Shown here one piece after another: positions 51,586 to 62,269 of a stretch of DNA of 64,000 bases. The DNA is from Prochlorococcus sp. AG-321-E21 (GTDB lineage: Bacteria; Cyanobacteriota; Cyanobacteriia; PCC-6307; Cyanobiaceae), in assembly GCA_003283415.1 (NCBI GenBank), contig QBXH01000003.1:1-64000 (forward strand). The letters run 5' to 3'. The notes beneath the pieces are model-generated. The model did not search any database, had not been told where the DNA came from, and saw nothing but the letters and a program-made list of their open reading frames with translations. Positions within the stretch are counted from its first letter, which is position 1; each line of letters opens with the position of its first letter. The translations under genes and the position numbers were made by a program.

Positions 51586-52673
51586 TTAGGAAAATTTTGA
51601 GATTGATATTCTTTAATAACTTTATTAAGCCAACTGATAACTTTACCAGCAAATATATCTGAAGAAGCATTATTTTCTACCCATTCTCTACAATTTTTTC
51701 GGTCGATTTTATTAATGATCTTCAAGTAATTAAGAACGCTTTCCTTATCATCAGGGTTAGCGAGGTAACCTGTTTTGCTGTGTTGGATTATTTCACTTGG
51801 CCCTCCCCTTTTATATGCAACAACAGGCACTCCACACGCCAATGCTTCAACAACTACATTTCCATAAGCTTCGTTCCATTTTGGAGTATTAAGTAAAGCT
51901 CTACAAGTTCCAAGTTCTTTCTGCAATTTATCTGTTTCTAAGAAACCCTTCCATTCTAAAATCCCTGGAAATAATTTTTCTATCTTTAATGCATATGATT
52001 CATCTTGAACTATTCCCCAAACATTAAGTTTTTCTCCGAGAGCGCTAGCTACATATGCTGCATCCTCTAAACCTTTTTCAGGTGCTACTCTTCCTACCCA
52101 ACCTAAGGGGCCATTTTTACAATCTTGAAATATATAATTATCTAAATTAAATCCATTACCAATAACTATTGGGTTTTCAATAAACGGATAATCGGAAGCT
52201 TGTAACTTTGAATGAAAAGCAAAGTTATTAGGAAATTTGGAATAAACTTTTGAAATTAAATTTCTTATGACAAAACTTTCGGAGCCCATACTAATAAGAT
52301 GAGCAATTGGAATCTTTATATTTAGAGTCATCCAAATCGGTAGCCAATCATAAGAAAAATTCAAAATAATATCTGCTTTTTCTCCAATATCTATAGCCTT
52401 CTCAATCATTTCTGATAATAGTGAATCATTAGGAATGCTTACAGGCGAATAATAATCTTGATGTTGCCAACTTTTTTGCTCTTCTCCTTCTCCAAAATGT
52501 AGTTTTACTTTTTTACTGTCTTCAACCAATTTAGAATTGTTTGGGGCAACTACATCTACTGTGTGACCTTTTACAATCAAACCAGTCAATAAAGAATTTA
52601 GAGTGAGCTCTACTCCTCCACCTTTACCACTTCCTAAGAAACCAATAGGCGTACTAATTAAAACTATATGCAT
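51579..52673 (-). CDS. Glycosyltransferase family 4-like protein
   Basis: GSGKGGGVELTLNSLLTGLIVKGHTVDVVAP; GWVGRVAPEKGLEDA; EAYGNVVVEALACGVPVVAYKRGGPSEII. Confidence 0.93.
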   Translation of the reverse strand: MHIVLISTPIGFLGSGKGGGVELTLNSLLTGLIVKGHTVDVVAPNNSKLVEDSKKVKLHFGEGEEQKSWQHQDYYSPVSIPNDSLLSEMIEKAIDIGEKADIILNFSYDWLPIWMTLNIKIPIAHLISMGSESFVIRNLISKVYSKFPNNFAFHSKLQASDYPFIENPIVIGNGFNLDNYIFQDCKNGPLGWVGRVAPEKGLEDAAYVASALGEKLNVWGIVQDESYALKIEKLFPGILEWKGFLETDKLQKELGTCRALLNTPKWNEAYGNVVVEALACGVPVVAYKRGGPSEIIQHSKTGYLANPDDKESVLNYLKIINKIDRKNCREWVENNASSDIFAGKVISWLNKVIKEYQSQNFPKC

Positions 52674-52701
52674 TCTTAAAAGCTGTTTTCCTATTCAACT
52701 A

Positions 52702-53643
52702 CTAAATACTAGTCTTAGTATTTGAAAGTTCCCACAAAGATTTTCTCTGGCTAACAAAGAAAACTGACATTAAGACAAAAACTACTCCTATCCATTGAAT
52801 GATTGTTAATCTTTCATTAAGGTAGATACCACCACTTAGGAGTGCAAATATAGGCGTTAAAAAAGCAAGAGTGCTAAATCCTGTTATTTCTTTATTATTT
52901 GCAAAATAGAAAAACAATCCATATGCTAAAGCGCCTCCAAAGACAGTTGAAAATGACATCAGTCCCCACTCAAATATTGACCAATTCGGTATCAATTGAA
53001 AGTTTGTTTGGAAGCAATGTTTAAGAATAAGAGGGAAACTTCCTAAAACCATATGCCATCCAGTTACGGCAACAGGATCACTTTTAGTACATGTGAATCT
53101 AATCAAAATTGTTCCTAGTGCCATTGCTAGAGAGGCACCAAGCATCCATAATTCTCCAACATTAAATGCGATATCACTAATACTTTTATCAGACATTAAC
53201 CACCAACTCTCCAACAGTTCTTTTGGAACTCCTAAAAAAATTATTCCACCTAAGCCAAAAAGTAAACCTAGCCATCCTATTGGATTAATTAAATTACCAA
53301 ATATTGCTCTTGCCAAGAGTGCTACTAGCAAAGGTTGAGAATCAATCAGAACAGAACCCAGACCAGCCCCTGTCTCTGAAATTCCATATGTTAAAAATAA
53401 TTGAAAAAAAGTTGCGTCTACGATTGTAAACACGAGGAACCATTTCAAGTCGCACTTATAAATTTTTAAATCTCTTTTTAATAAATATGTTGTAACAAGA
53501 ACAAGAATTCCTGCAGGGAGTAATCTTAATGAAGCTACTAAATCAGGTCCAGCACTAGATACTAAAGGTGTCATAGCTGCCATTGAAGTTCCCCAGAGGG
53601 CAAAAGGGAGTATCATTAAAAACAAATTTAGGATTGAATTCAT
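52702..53643 (-). CDS. EamA/DMT-family transporter
   Basis: Two EamA-like repeats, ten hydrophobic segments. Confidence 0.9.
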   Translation of the reverse strand: MNSILNLFLMILPFALWGTSMAAMTPLVSSAGPDLVASLRLLPAGILVLVTTYLLKRDLKIYKCDLKWFLVFTIVDATFFQLFLTYGISETGAGLGSVLIDSQPLLVALLARAIFGNLINPIGWLGLLFGLGGIIFLGVPKELLESWWLMSDKSISDIAFNVGELWMLGASLAMALGTILIRFTCTKSDPVAVTGWHMVLGSFPLILKHCFQTNFQLIPNWSIFEWGLMSFSTVFGGALAYGLFFYFANNKEITGFSTLAFLTPIFALLSGGIYLNERLTIIQWIGVVFVLMSVFFVSQRKSLWELSNTKTSI

Positions 53644-53695
53644 TGAGTCTGCTGATAGTCTTTTAAAAGTAGATTCATAATTAGTACCTTAAAAA

Positions 53696-54505
53696 ATGAT
53701 TTGGCCTTTTAGACGTAAGTCAAAAAAAAGAATGGCTCGTATAGTAATTGATGAGCCAATCACAAGTTCAACTAGAGTTTCTGTCCTCAAATCTCTTAAG
53801 CATATTGAGGATAGAGAATTCCCTGCTCTTATACTGAGAATTGATTCTCCAGGAGGTACCGTTGGTGATAGCCAAGAAATATATTCTGCTATTAAAAGAT
53901 TAAAGGAGAAAGGATGTAAAGTGGTCGCAAGTTTTGGAAACATATCAGCTTCTGGTGGTGTGTACATCGGCGTAGCTTCCGATAAAATTGTAGCTAATCC
54001 AGGAACTATAACGGGCTCAATTGGAGTAATTATAAGAGGAAATAATTTGTCTGAACTTTTGAAAAAAATAGGTATTAAGTTTGAGACAGTCAAAAGTGGG
54101 ATTTATAAGGATATTCTTTCACCAGATAAACCCTTAAGTAATGAAGGGAGAGATCTCTTACAAGGATTAATTGATGAAAGTTATAAACAATTTACTGAAG
54201 CTGTTGCAGAGGGGAGAAATTTACTCGTAGAAGATGTGAAGAAATTTGCAGATGGAAGAATCTTTACTGGAACACAAGCTAAAGAACTGGGATTAGTTGA
54301 CAAAATTGGAGATGAGTTTGTTGCAAGAGAGCTTGCAGCAGAGATGGTGAAAATCGATCCAAAAATACAACCTGTAACTTTTGGTAAGAAGAAAAAGAAA
54401 ATATTAGGATTATTACCAGGAAGTAAAATTATCGAGAAGATAATTCAAAATATATTCCTTGAAGTGAATTCATCTAATAAAATCCTTTGGTTATATAAAC
54501 CTTAA
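53696..54505 (+). CDS. sppA: Signal peptide peptidase SppA
   Basis: LRIDSPGGTVGDSQEIYSAI; SASGGVYIGVASDKIVANPGTITGSIGV. Confidence 0.94.
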   Translation: MIWPFRRKSKKRMARIVIDEPITSSTRVSVLKSLKHIEDREFPALILRIDSPGGTVGDSQEIYSAIKRLKEKGCKVVASFGNISASGGVYIGVASDKIVANPGTITGSIGVIIRGNNLSELLKKIGIKFETVKSGIYKDILSPDKPLSNEGRDLLQGLIDESYKQFTEAVAEGRNLLVEDVKKFADGRIFTGTQAKELGLVDKIGDEFVARELAAEMVKIDPKIQPVTFGKKKKKILGLLPGSKIIEKIIQNIFLEVNSSNKILWLYKP

Positions 54506-54513
54506 ATCCAAGA

Positions 54514-54897
54514 ATGATTAAGGACTATTTTGATATTGAAAATATTGCAGCTATTAGGGGGGCAACAACTTCTAATGGTAATACCAGTAAAGAAATTCAA
54601 AATTCAGTTATCGAACTTACTAACGAATTAATTTCACAGAATAGTTTGGACCCAAAAAAGATTTTATCCATAACTTTTACGGTTACTAAAGACATAGATG
54701 CATGTTTTCCTGCTTCAATTGCAAGAAAATGTTTTGGACTAGACTCAGTGGCATTTTTAGATTGTCAGCAAATGTATGTTCCTAATGATGTTAATTTTTG
54801 TATAAGGTTAATGGCGCTTGTCATTCTTCCCTCTGGAGCTAAAATTAATCATCCATACTTAAGAGGCGCCTCAAATTTAAGGACCGATAGATGTTAA
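54514..54897 (+). CDS. aroH: Chorismate mutase (AroH type)
   Basis: AIRGATTSNGNTSKEI; ACFPASIAR. Confidence 0.92.
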   Translation: MIKDYFDIENIAAIRGATTSNGNTSKEIQNSVIELTNELISQNSLDPKKILSITFTVTKDIDACFPASIARKCFGLDSVAFLDCQQMYVPNDVNFCIRLMALVILPSGAKINHPYLRGASNLRTDRC

Positions 54898-54901
54898 TCT
54901 T

Positions 54902-55537
54902 GTGATACAGATTTCCAAAAAATATCTACACTTTAGTCCTGAAAATTTCACTAAACAAATTAAGATTATGCTCAATAAGCCAAGAAGAATTCTTAAAAAT
55001 TCAAAAATACTTTGTTTCATATTATTTACATCATTTTTAATTCCAATCCCTTCCTTTAATACGAACGAAGCTAAAGCAGGTTTAGAATTTCAGTGGGATG
55101 CTAATCCAAACTATAAAAAACTGAAATGGTTTCAAACAAATGGTGATAAAATAGTAAGAAATAAATTATTTTTCTTTTTAAGACCTTTTGACAGGAAAGC
55201 GGATCTTTTAAAAATAAATATTAAAATCCCTAAAACTTTCAAATCAACTCTTAAAGAAGAAAAAATTACTCTTTGCCAAGTAAAAATAGGCGGGTTTGAT
55301 AGCCGCACAAAATGTATTAAAAATATTCCTGCTGATTTTGAAATAAATGAAGAAAATACTTCATTAGATATTTTCCCTTATAGTCCAATCGCAGCTAATA
55401 AAGACAGCTATGCAGTTGTTTTCAAAATATTTAACCCAAGGAAGTCAGGTTTATATCAATTTCATTCATATGGACAATATATTGAAGATAATCCCGTTTC
55501 AAGTTATTTAGGAAGCTGGACTATAGTGATCGATTAA
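54902..55537 (+). CDS. DUF2808-like secreted protein
   Basis: Signal-like N-terminus; PYSPIAANKDSYAVVFKIFNPRKSGLYQFHSYGQ. Confidence 0.7.
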   Translation: MIQISKKYLHFSPENFTKQIKIMLNKPRRILKNSKILCFILFTSFLIPIPSFNTNEAKAGLEFQWDANPNYKKLKWFQTNGDKIVRNKLFFFLRPFDRKADLLKINIKIPKTFKSTLKEEKITLCQVKIGGFDSRTKCIKNIPADFEINEENTSLDIFPYSPIAANKDSYAVVFKIFNPRKSGLYQFHSYGQYIEDNPVSSYLGSWTIVID

Positions 55538-55568
55538 ATGATAAATTTATAGAGAGCATATAGAAACA

Positions 55569-55706
55569 ATGACAAAAAGAACTTTCGGTGGAACATCAAG
55601 AAAAAGAAAACGTGTATCTGGCTTTAGAGTAAGAATGCGTTCCCATACAGGAAGAAGAGTTATTAGAAGTAGGAGAAAAAGAGGCAGAGAAAGAATAGCT
55701 GTTTAA
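55569..55706 (+). CDS. rpmH: 50S ribosomal protein L34
   Basis: Read by eye: [45 protein letters not shown]; not in ORF track. Confidence 0.98.
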   Translation: MTKRTFGGTSRKRKRVSGFRVRMRSHTGRRVIRSRRKRGRERIAV

Positions 55707-55722
55707 AAGATAATTAACAAAG

Positions 55723-56109
55723 ATGGCCTTACCTAAATCTATGCGTTTAAAAGGTCACAGGACTTTTGATTATGTTCATAAGAATTCTGTAAAATATTAT
55801 GGTAAAATAATGACTTTCAAAAAAGCAAGATCAAATCCCAAAATTCTTATCTCTCATAATAAAATTGATAGTTTAAATAACTTTAAAATTGCCATAACTA
55901 TAAGTAAGAAAGTATCAAAAAAAGCAGTGATAAGAAATAAAATTAGGAGAATATTACAAGATTATTTTTTAAAAAATTTCAGTAAAGAGAATTACCACAA
56001 ACCATATTGGTTACTTGTTAACCTAAATGCTGGTTGCTTCTACAATGATAAAGTTAAATTATTGGAAGAATTTCAACAACTAATCTTTAAGTCAGGCTTA
56101 TTTAAATGA
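55723..56109 (+). CDS. rnpA: Ribonuclease P protein component
   Basis: LPKSMRLKGHRTFDYV; KVSKKAVIRNKIRRILQDYF; next to rpmH. Confidence 0.95.
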   Translation: MALPKSMRLKGHRTFDYVHKNSVKYYGKIMTFKKARSNPKILISHNKIDSLNNFKIAITISKKVSKKAVIRNKIRRILQDYFLKNFSKENYHKPYWLLVNLNAGCFYNDKVKLLEEFQQLIFKSGLFK

Positions 56110-56519
56110 TTAACATTAATGAAGAAACCTTCTATGAAGGTGGTCCAGCTAAAAGTGATTTAATAATCAATTTATTTGCTGGCTTAACTCTTCTTGGTCT
56201 TCCTTTTACTTTCGCTGCGATAGTAAGGGCTTTATGGTTGAGATATAAAATTTCCAATAAAAGAATATCTATTGATGGAGGCTGGTTTGGCAAAAATAAG
56301 ACTCAAGTATCTTTAAGTAATATTGAAGAAATAAGATCTATCCCGAGAGGTTTTGGATCTTATGGTGATATGGTTTTAATACTCAATGATGGCTCCAAGG
56401 TTGAGATGAAATCATTACCTTTATTCAGAGAGAAACAAAAATTTATTGAGGAGAATATGGTTAAAAGATCACAAACATTAAATCTTAAAGATGTTGAGGG
56501 ATTTGCTACTAAATCTTGA
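56106..56519 (+). CDS. Bacterial PH domain membrane protein
   Basis: LRYKISNKRISIDGGWFGKNKTQVSLSNIEEIRSIPRG. Confidence 0.8.
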   Translation: MININEETFYEGGPAKSDLIINLFAGLTLLGLPFTFAAIVRALWLRYKISNKRISIDGGWFGKNKTQVSLSNIEEIRSIPRGFGSYGDMVLILNDGSKVEMKSLPLFREKQKFIEENMVKRSQTLNLKDVEGFATKS

Positions 56520-56591
56520 CTAGATTAACTACAAAAATGTTTTTATCCTGTAAAATAAAGTGTCAATTAAAATTTTATTTCTTTTAATATC

Positions 56592-57731
56592 GTGATCGGG
56601 TTCATTTCAGAAAAATTATTAATCCCGATTCTAGATTTTTTCTACGGATTAGTTCCTAGTTATGGTTTAGCGATTGTTGCACTAACAGTTGTAATCAGAA
56701 TCGCTCTCTTTCCACTAAGCGCAGGATCTATTAGAAGCGCTAGGAGGATGAAAATAGCTCAACCTGTTATGCAAAAAAGGCAAGCAGAGATAAAATCAAA
56801 GTTTTCAAGTGATCCTAAGAAACAGCAAGAAGAATTAGGAAAATTAATGAATGAATTTGGTAGCCCTCTGGCAGGATGTTTGCCTTTAATAGTTCAGATG
56901 CCTGTTCTATTCGCATTATTTGCGACTTTAAGAGGTTCACCCTTTGCAGATGTCCCTTACAATATCAACCTAAAAATTCTACCCCAAGATCAGATTGCAG
57001 CTATAGATCCAAAGCCTTATAAATCCCCAAGACATTCAATCTTTGTAACAGAAAAATCGCACTTCCCAGTAGTAGCTACATTACCTAATGGTACAAAATT
57101 AGGATCCGAAGAATCAGTAAAGATAAATTTGCAGACAACAAACGGTAACAACTATTCAGAAGTTCTTTCGAAATACGATAACGGTTCAAGATTTCTTCCA
57201 ACTTGGACAGTTTCAAAAGGTTCAGAAAATATTAAAGTTTCACAAGAGGGTTTAGTCACAGCAATCAAGCCAGGGGATGCAACAATTGAAGCCAAGATAC
57301 CTGGACTAGCTGCAAAAAGTGGTTTTTTGTTTATTAAAGCTCTTGGACAGGTTGGATTTTACGTAGATGGTTCAGTCAACTGGGATATCGCAACATTAGT
57401 TGGAGCTTTCGGTTTAACATTGCTTCTCTCTCAGGTTTTGTCTAGTCAAGGTATGCCTTCAAACGCCCAACAATCTACTGCTAATAAAATCACTCCAGTC
57501 TTGATTACAGGTATGTTCTTATTTTTCCCTTTACCTGCAGGAGTTTTACTCTATATGGTTGTAGCGAACATATTCCAGGCTTTTCAGACTTTTCTCTTAA
57601 ACAAAGAATCTCTGCCAGAAAACTTACAAAAGATTCTTGACGAACAATTAACAGGTAAAAATAAAGCAATACCCTCTGCTGCAAACATTTCAGATAAAAG
57701 ATTACCTTTTGAACCTAATAACAGAAAATAG
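56592..57731 (+). CDS. yidC: Membrane protein insertase YidC
   Basis: [54 protein letters not shown]. Confidence 0.96.
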   Translation: MIGFISEKLLIPILDFFYGLVPSYGLAIVALTVVIRIALFPLSAGSIRSARRMKIAQPVMQKRQAEIKSKFSSDPKKQQEELGKLMNEFGSPLAGCLPLIVQMPVLFALFATLRGSPFADVPYNINLKILPQDQIAAIDPKPYKSPRHSIFVTEKSHFPVVATLPNGTKLGSEESVKINLQTTNGNNYSEVLSKYDNGSRFLPTWTVSKGSENIKVSQEGLVTAIKPGDATIEAKIPGLAAKSGFLFIKALGQVGFYVDGSVNWDIATLVGAFGLTLLLSQVLSSQGMPSNAQQSTANKITPVLITGMFLFFPLPAGVLLYMVVANIFQAFQTFLLNKESLPENLQKILDEQLTGKNKAIPSAANISDKRLPFEPNNRK

Positions 57732-57748
57732 TTCTCTCTAAATAAATA

Positions 57749-59215
57749 ATGGATTCTTGGAGTAGAAATTTCGAATTACTTATAAAATCCAGAACTCCTT
57801 TAATTTGGATAAGAACCAAAGAAGAAGAAAGATTATATAAATTTATTGAGCAATCATGTAAAAAATTAAATATTAAGAGATTAGTATCCTGGGATTGTGT
57901 TAATGGAATCAAAGGAGTACTAAATGAAAATGGGAAATTTTCCAACAATCCGCTAGGAGTTCTTAATTGGATAAAGGAACAAAAGTCTGAATTGCCAACA
58001 ATTTTATTGGTAAGAGACTTTCATAAGTTTTATGATGATCCATCTATCAGTAGAACAATCAAAGAATTATCATCTTCACTTAGAGAAACAAACAATAATC
58101 TAATTCTTAGTTCACATCTATTGCCATCATCTGAAGAACTTGACGATTTAATTACAATTATCAACTTACCTTTACCTAATCTAAGTGAATTAACAGCTCT
58201 TATTAAAAAAATTGCTGTTAATACTGATTCTGATTTAAGCGAACAAGACTTAAACGAACTTGCCATAGCTTCAAGTGGATTAAGCGAAACAAAAGTTAAG
58301 CAAGTAACAGCAAGAGCTCTTACTCAGAGAGGGAAAATAAGTAAAGATGACATCAAGGATATTCTTGAAGAGAAAAAACAAGTTATTGCTAGAAGTGAAA
58401 TATTAGAATTTTTTGAAAGTAAGTCAGCTCAAAACGATATTGGAGGATTGAAAGTATTAAAAACTTGGCTTAAGCAAAGATATAGAGCTTTTTCAAAAGA
58501 AGCCCAAGAATACGGATTACCAATTCCTAAAGGTGTCTTACTAGTAGGGCCTCAAGGAACTGGAAAATCGTTAACTGCTAAATCAATTTCTCAAAGTTGG
58601 TCAATGCCTCTTCTTAGGCTTGATGTTGGAAGATTATTTTCAAGTCTTGTAGGGTCCAGTGAAGCAAGAACAAGAGAGACTATTTCAAGAGCAGAAGCCA
58701 TGTCACCTTGCATCCTATGGATTGATGAAATTGATAAGGGATTTGGTGGGGATGCGAGAAGTGATGGAGGAACTAGTCAAAGAGTTTTAGCTAGTTTGCT
58801 AACTTGGATGGCCGAAAAAGAATCAGCCGTATTTGTAATTGCCACTGCTAATGCTATAGATAAGCTCCCAGCAGAATTATTAAGGAAAGGTAGATTTGAT
58901 GAAATATTTTTTCTTGATTTACCTAATTCTGAAGAGAGATTGAGCATCCTTGATTTACACCTAAAGAAAAGGAGACCTGGCTATAATTTTCCTCTCTCAA
59001 CAATAATTGATCGGACAGGTGGATATTCAGGAGCAGAACTTGAACAAGCAGTTATAGAGGGTATGCACTTTTCATTTTCTGAAAATAGAGAATTAATGGA
59101 AAAAGATTTAATTAAGGCTGTCTCCGAATTGGTTCCGTTATCTCGAACAGCGAAAGAGCAAATTGATTTTTTAAAAGAATGGTCTTCAACAGGTAGAGCA
59201 CGATCTGCCTCATAA
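57749..59215 (+). CDS. ycf46: AAA ATPase, Ycf46-like
   Basis: LLVGPQGTGKSLTAKSIS; CILWIDEIDKGF; VIATANAIDKLPAELLRKGRFDEIF. Confidence 0.93.
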   Translation: MDSWSRNFELLIKSRTPLIWIRTKEEERLYKFIEQSCKKLNIKRLVSWDCVNGIKGVLNENGKFSNNPLGVLNWIKEQKSELPTILLVRDFHKFYDDPSISRTIKELSSSLRETNNNLILSSHLLPSSEELDDLITIINLPLPNLSELTALIKKIAVNTDSDLSEQDLNELAIASSGLSETKVKQVTARALTQRGKISKDDIKDILEEKKQVIARSEILEFFESKSAQNDIGGLKVLKTWLKQRYRAFSKEAQEYGLPIPKGVLLVGPQGTGKSLTAKSISQSWSMPLLRLDVGRLFSSLVGSSEARTRETISRAEAMSPCILWIDEIDKGFGGDARSDGGTSQRVLASLLTWMAEKESAVFVIATANAIDKLPAELLRKGRFDEIFFLDLPNSEERLSILDLHLKKRRPGYNFPLSTIIDRTGGYSGAELEQAVIEGMHFSFSENRELMEKDLIKAVSELVPLSRTAKEQIDFLKEWSSTGRARSAS

Positions 59216-59341
59216 TTTGTTTTTAATTTGAAATATATAAATAAAATAAGTAATCTCTGCATTTAATTAATTTTCATCAAAAAGCTCTGATAATGATTTG
59301 AGATAAACTATCTTATTAGGATATAAAAAATAAAAAAAAGA

Positions 59342-60619
59342 GTGTTAGATCAAAAATTGATAAGAGAAAATCCAAAATTTGTGGGAGATAATTTGTCCTT
59401 AAGAGGAAAAATTTATGATATACCCTTTATACATAAACTTAGTTTAGAAAGAAAAGAAATTGACATCCAGATATCAAGTCTGCAATCAGAAAGTAAAAAA
59501 TTAAGCAAAATAATTGGTCAAGAAATAAGAAATACTAATAATGCTAATTCGAAAGAACTTAATGAATTAAAAGATAAGGGCAATAAATACAGAATAAGAG
59601 TTTCTGAGTTTGAAGAAAAAAAAAGAATCCTAGACAAACAACTTCAAGATGAAATATCAAAATTACCCAATTTTCCAAGTAAAGATGCACCTTTTGGAGA
59701 AAATGAAAATAATAATATTCAAATTAAAGAATGGGGAGATCCGATAAGAAAAGATAATCTCAAAGCTCACTGGGAAATTGGTGAAAATTTAAATCTATTT
59801 GATTCCGTAAAGTCAACTAAAATTTCAAAAAGCCGTTTTATTACCCTCACAGGTAATGGAGCGAGACTAGAAAGGGCTCTTGTTAATTTCATGCTAGATG
59901 TGCATTCAAATAACGGGTACTTAGAATTAATGCCTCCAGCATTAGTTAATTCAGAAAGTCTTCAAGGATCTGGCCAGCTTCCAAAATTTTCAAGTGAAAG
60001 TTTTAAGTGTGCTAATGATGATTTATGGCTTTCTCCAACAGCAGAAGTTCCTCTGACTGCTTTTCATAAAAATGAGATTATTGATCCAAAATTTTTGCCT
60101 TTAAAATATGTAGCATATAGTCCTTGTTTTAGAAGAGAAGCGGGCAGTTATGGAAGGGATACAAAAGGTTTAATAAGACTTCATCAATTTAATAAGGTTG
60201 AATTATATTGGTTTTGTCATCCAAATGAATCGTTAGAGGCTCATAAAAAGATAACGACAGACGCAGAAAGTATCTTAAAAAAACTCAATTTACCATATAG
60301 ATTAGTAGATATTTGTACAGGAGATTTAGGCTTTTCTTCTAGCAGAACTTTCGATCTTGAGGTTTGGCTGCCCAGTAGTAAATGTTACAGAGAGATATCT
60401 AGTTGCAGTAATTGCTTAGACTTTCAGGCTCGTAGATCATCAATAAGAACAAAAATTGATAAAAAAACTTCATATATCCACACTTTAAATGGGAGTGGTT
60501 TAGCTATTGGAAGAACAATGGCAGCAATTCTTGAGAACGGCCAACAAGGTAATGGAAGTGTAAAAATTCCTGATGCTTTAGTTCCATACTTTGGATCATC
60601 TTTCATAAAAACTGCCTAA
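59342..60619 (+). CDS. serS: Seryl-tRNA synthetase (GTG start)
   Basis: [33 protein letters not shown]; class II motifs. Confidence 0.97.
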   Translation: MLDQKLIRENPKFVGDNLSLRGKIYDIPFIHKLSLERKEIDIQISSLQSESKKLSKIIGQEIRNTNNANSKELNELKDKGNKYRIRVSEFEEKKRILDKQLQDEISKLPNFPSKDAPFGENENNNIQIKEWGDPIRKDNLKAHWEIGENLNLFDSVKSTKISKSRFITLTGNGARLERALVNFMLDVHSNNGYLELMPPALVNSESLQGSGQLPKFSSESFKCANDDLWLSPTAEVPLTAFHKNEIIDPKFLPLKYVAYSPCFRREAGSYGRDTKGLIRLHQFNKVELYWFCHPNESLEAHKKITTDAESILKKLNLPYRLVDICTGDLGFSSSRTFDLEVWLPSSKCYREISSCSNCLDFQARRSSIRTKIDKKTSYIHTLNGSGLAIGRTMAAILENGQQGNGSVKIPDALVPYFGSSFIKTA

Positions 60620-60628
60620 TATAAAATA

Positions 60629-61708
60629 ATGAATGTTTTAACCTCAATAACAGTCTTAGGATTTCTCATTTTCTTTCATGAAATGGGTCATTTTCTCGCG
60701 GCAATATTCCAGGGAATATACGTTGACGGTTTTTCTATTGGATTTGGCCCTTCAATAATCCAAAAAAAATATAGAGGCATCACTTTCTCATTTAGAGCCT
60801 TTCCTTTAGGAGGATTTGTTTCCTTCCCTGATGAAGAGATCAACAACATTGACCCAGAAGACCCAAAACTTTTAAAGAATAGGCCAATAATCCAAAGAGT
60901 AATTGTAATATCTGCTGGAGTATTTGCTAACTTACTTCTTGCTTATACAATTCTAATTTTAAATGTAACTACTATTGGTATTCCCTTTGATCCAGAACCA
61001 GGGATTTTAGTTTTGGCAACTCAACCAGAAAAAGCTGCTTTTAAAGCGGGTTTAGAAGCAGGGGACAAAATATTAAAAATAGATGACAATGTACTAGGAG
61101 TTGGGGATCAAGCAGTGGCGTCTCTGGTAAAAAGAATCCAAAGTTCATCAGAAGAATCAATACCAATTGAAATTGAGAGAGAGAACTCATATCAAAAATT
61201 AACTCTAATTCCTCAAAATATTGATGGGAAAGGGACAATTGGGGCTCAATTACAACCAAATATTAAACAAGAAACAAAAAAAACCAAAAATATTAATGAA
61301 CTTTTTCAATATACAAATAAGGAGTTTTCATCCCTTTTAATAAAAACAATCCAAGGTTATAAAGGACTAATTACAAATTTCTCATCAACAGCTCAACAAT
61401 TAAGTGGGCCAGTGAAAATTGTTGAAATTGGAGCCCAATTATCTGAGCAGGGAGGAACAGGGATTTTGTTGTTTGCTGCTTTGATCTCAATAAATTTGGC
61501 AGTTTTAAATTCTCTGCCATTACCACTTCTTGATGGTGGTCAACTTGTTTTTACTCTTATTGAAGGATTAAGGGGAAAGCCAGTGCCAGTTAAAATTCAA
61601 ATAGCTGTTACTCAATCAAGCTTTTTTCTTTTAGTAGGACTTAGCGTTTTATTAATAATTAGAGATACTAGCCAATTACTTATAGTTCAAAGATTGCTTA
61701 ATCATTAA
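60629..61708 (+). CDS. rseP: Site-2 protease RseP
   Basis: FHEMGHF zinc motif; PDZ domain; LPLLDGGQL. Confidence 0.95.
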   Translation: MNVLTSITVLGFLIFFHEMGHFLAAIFQGIYVDGFSIGFGPSIIQKKYRGITFSFRAFPLGGFVSFPDEEINNIDPEDPKLLKNRPIIQRVIVISAGVFANLLLAYTILILNVTTIGIPFDPEPGILVLATQPEKAAFKAGLEAGDKILKIDDNVLGVGDQAVASLVKRIQSSSEESIPIEIERENSYQKLTLIPQNIDGKGTIGAQLQPNIKQETKKTKNINELFQYTNKEFSSLLIKTIQGYKGLITNFSSTAQQLSGPVKIVEIGAQLSEQGGTGILLFAALISINLAVLNSLPLPLLDGGQLVFTLIEGLRGKPVPVKIQIAVTQSSFFLLVGLSVLLIIRDTSQLLIVQRLLNH

Positions 61709-61777
61709 TTTATTTATTTTTTTATTTTGATAGTTCAGCTGTTAAGATAATTAATATATTTATGTTGAAATTTTTTA

Positions 61778-62080
61778 ATGGCTAAAAAATCAATGATTGC
61801 TAGAGAGGTAAAAAGAAAAAAGCTAGTAAAAAAATACGCTGCCAAGAGGAAATCATTATTAGATGAATTTAATGCTGCTAAAGATCCTATGGAAAGATTA
61901 GAAATACATAGAAAGATTCAAGGACTTCCAAGGAACTCAGCTCCAACAAGAGTAAGGAATAGATGTTGGGCTACAGGTAAACCAAGAGGTGTATATAGAG
62001 ATTTTGGATTATGCCGAAATCAGCTGAGGCTAAGAGCTCATAATGGTGAATTGCCCGGAGTAGTTAAATCTAGCTGGTAA
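61778..62080 (+). CDS. rpsN: 30S ribosomal protein S14
   Basis: [20 protein letters not shown]...[33 protein letters not shown]. Confidence 0.98.
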   Translation: MAKKSMIAREVKRKKLVKKYAAKRKSLLDEFNAAKDPMERLEIHRKIQGLPRNSAPTRVRNRCWATGKPRGVYRDFGLCRNQLRLRAHNGELPGVVKSSW

Positions 62081-62269
62081 TTAAAAAAAATTATAGATTT
62101 TAAGAAATTCATTAATTTAGATATTTAGGAAAAAACTTAGTGATTTCAAGATATTAAAGTCAAATTTAATACCATTATAAGAAATAGTTTGAAACCTTAT
62201 TTAAATAAATCTCTCAATATGTACCTATGAGATGTAAGAATAATCATGTATAGAATTATAATTTAAAAA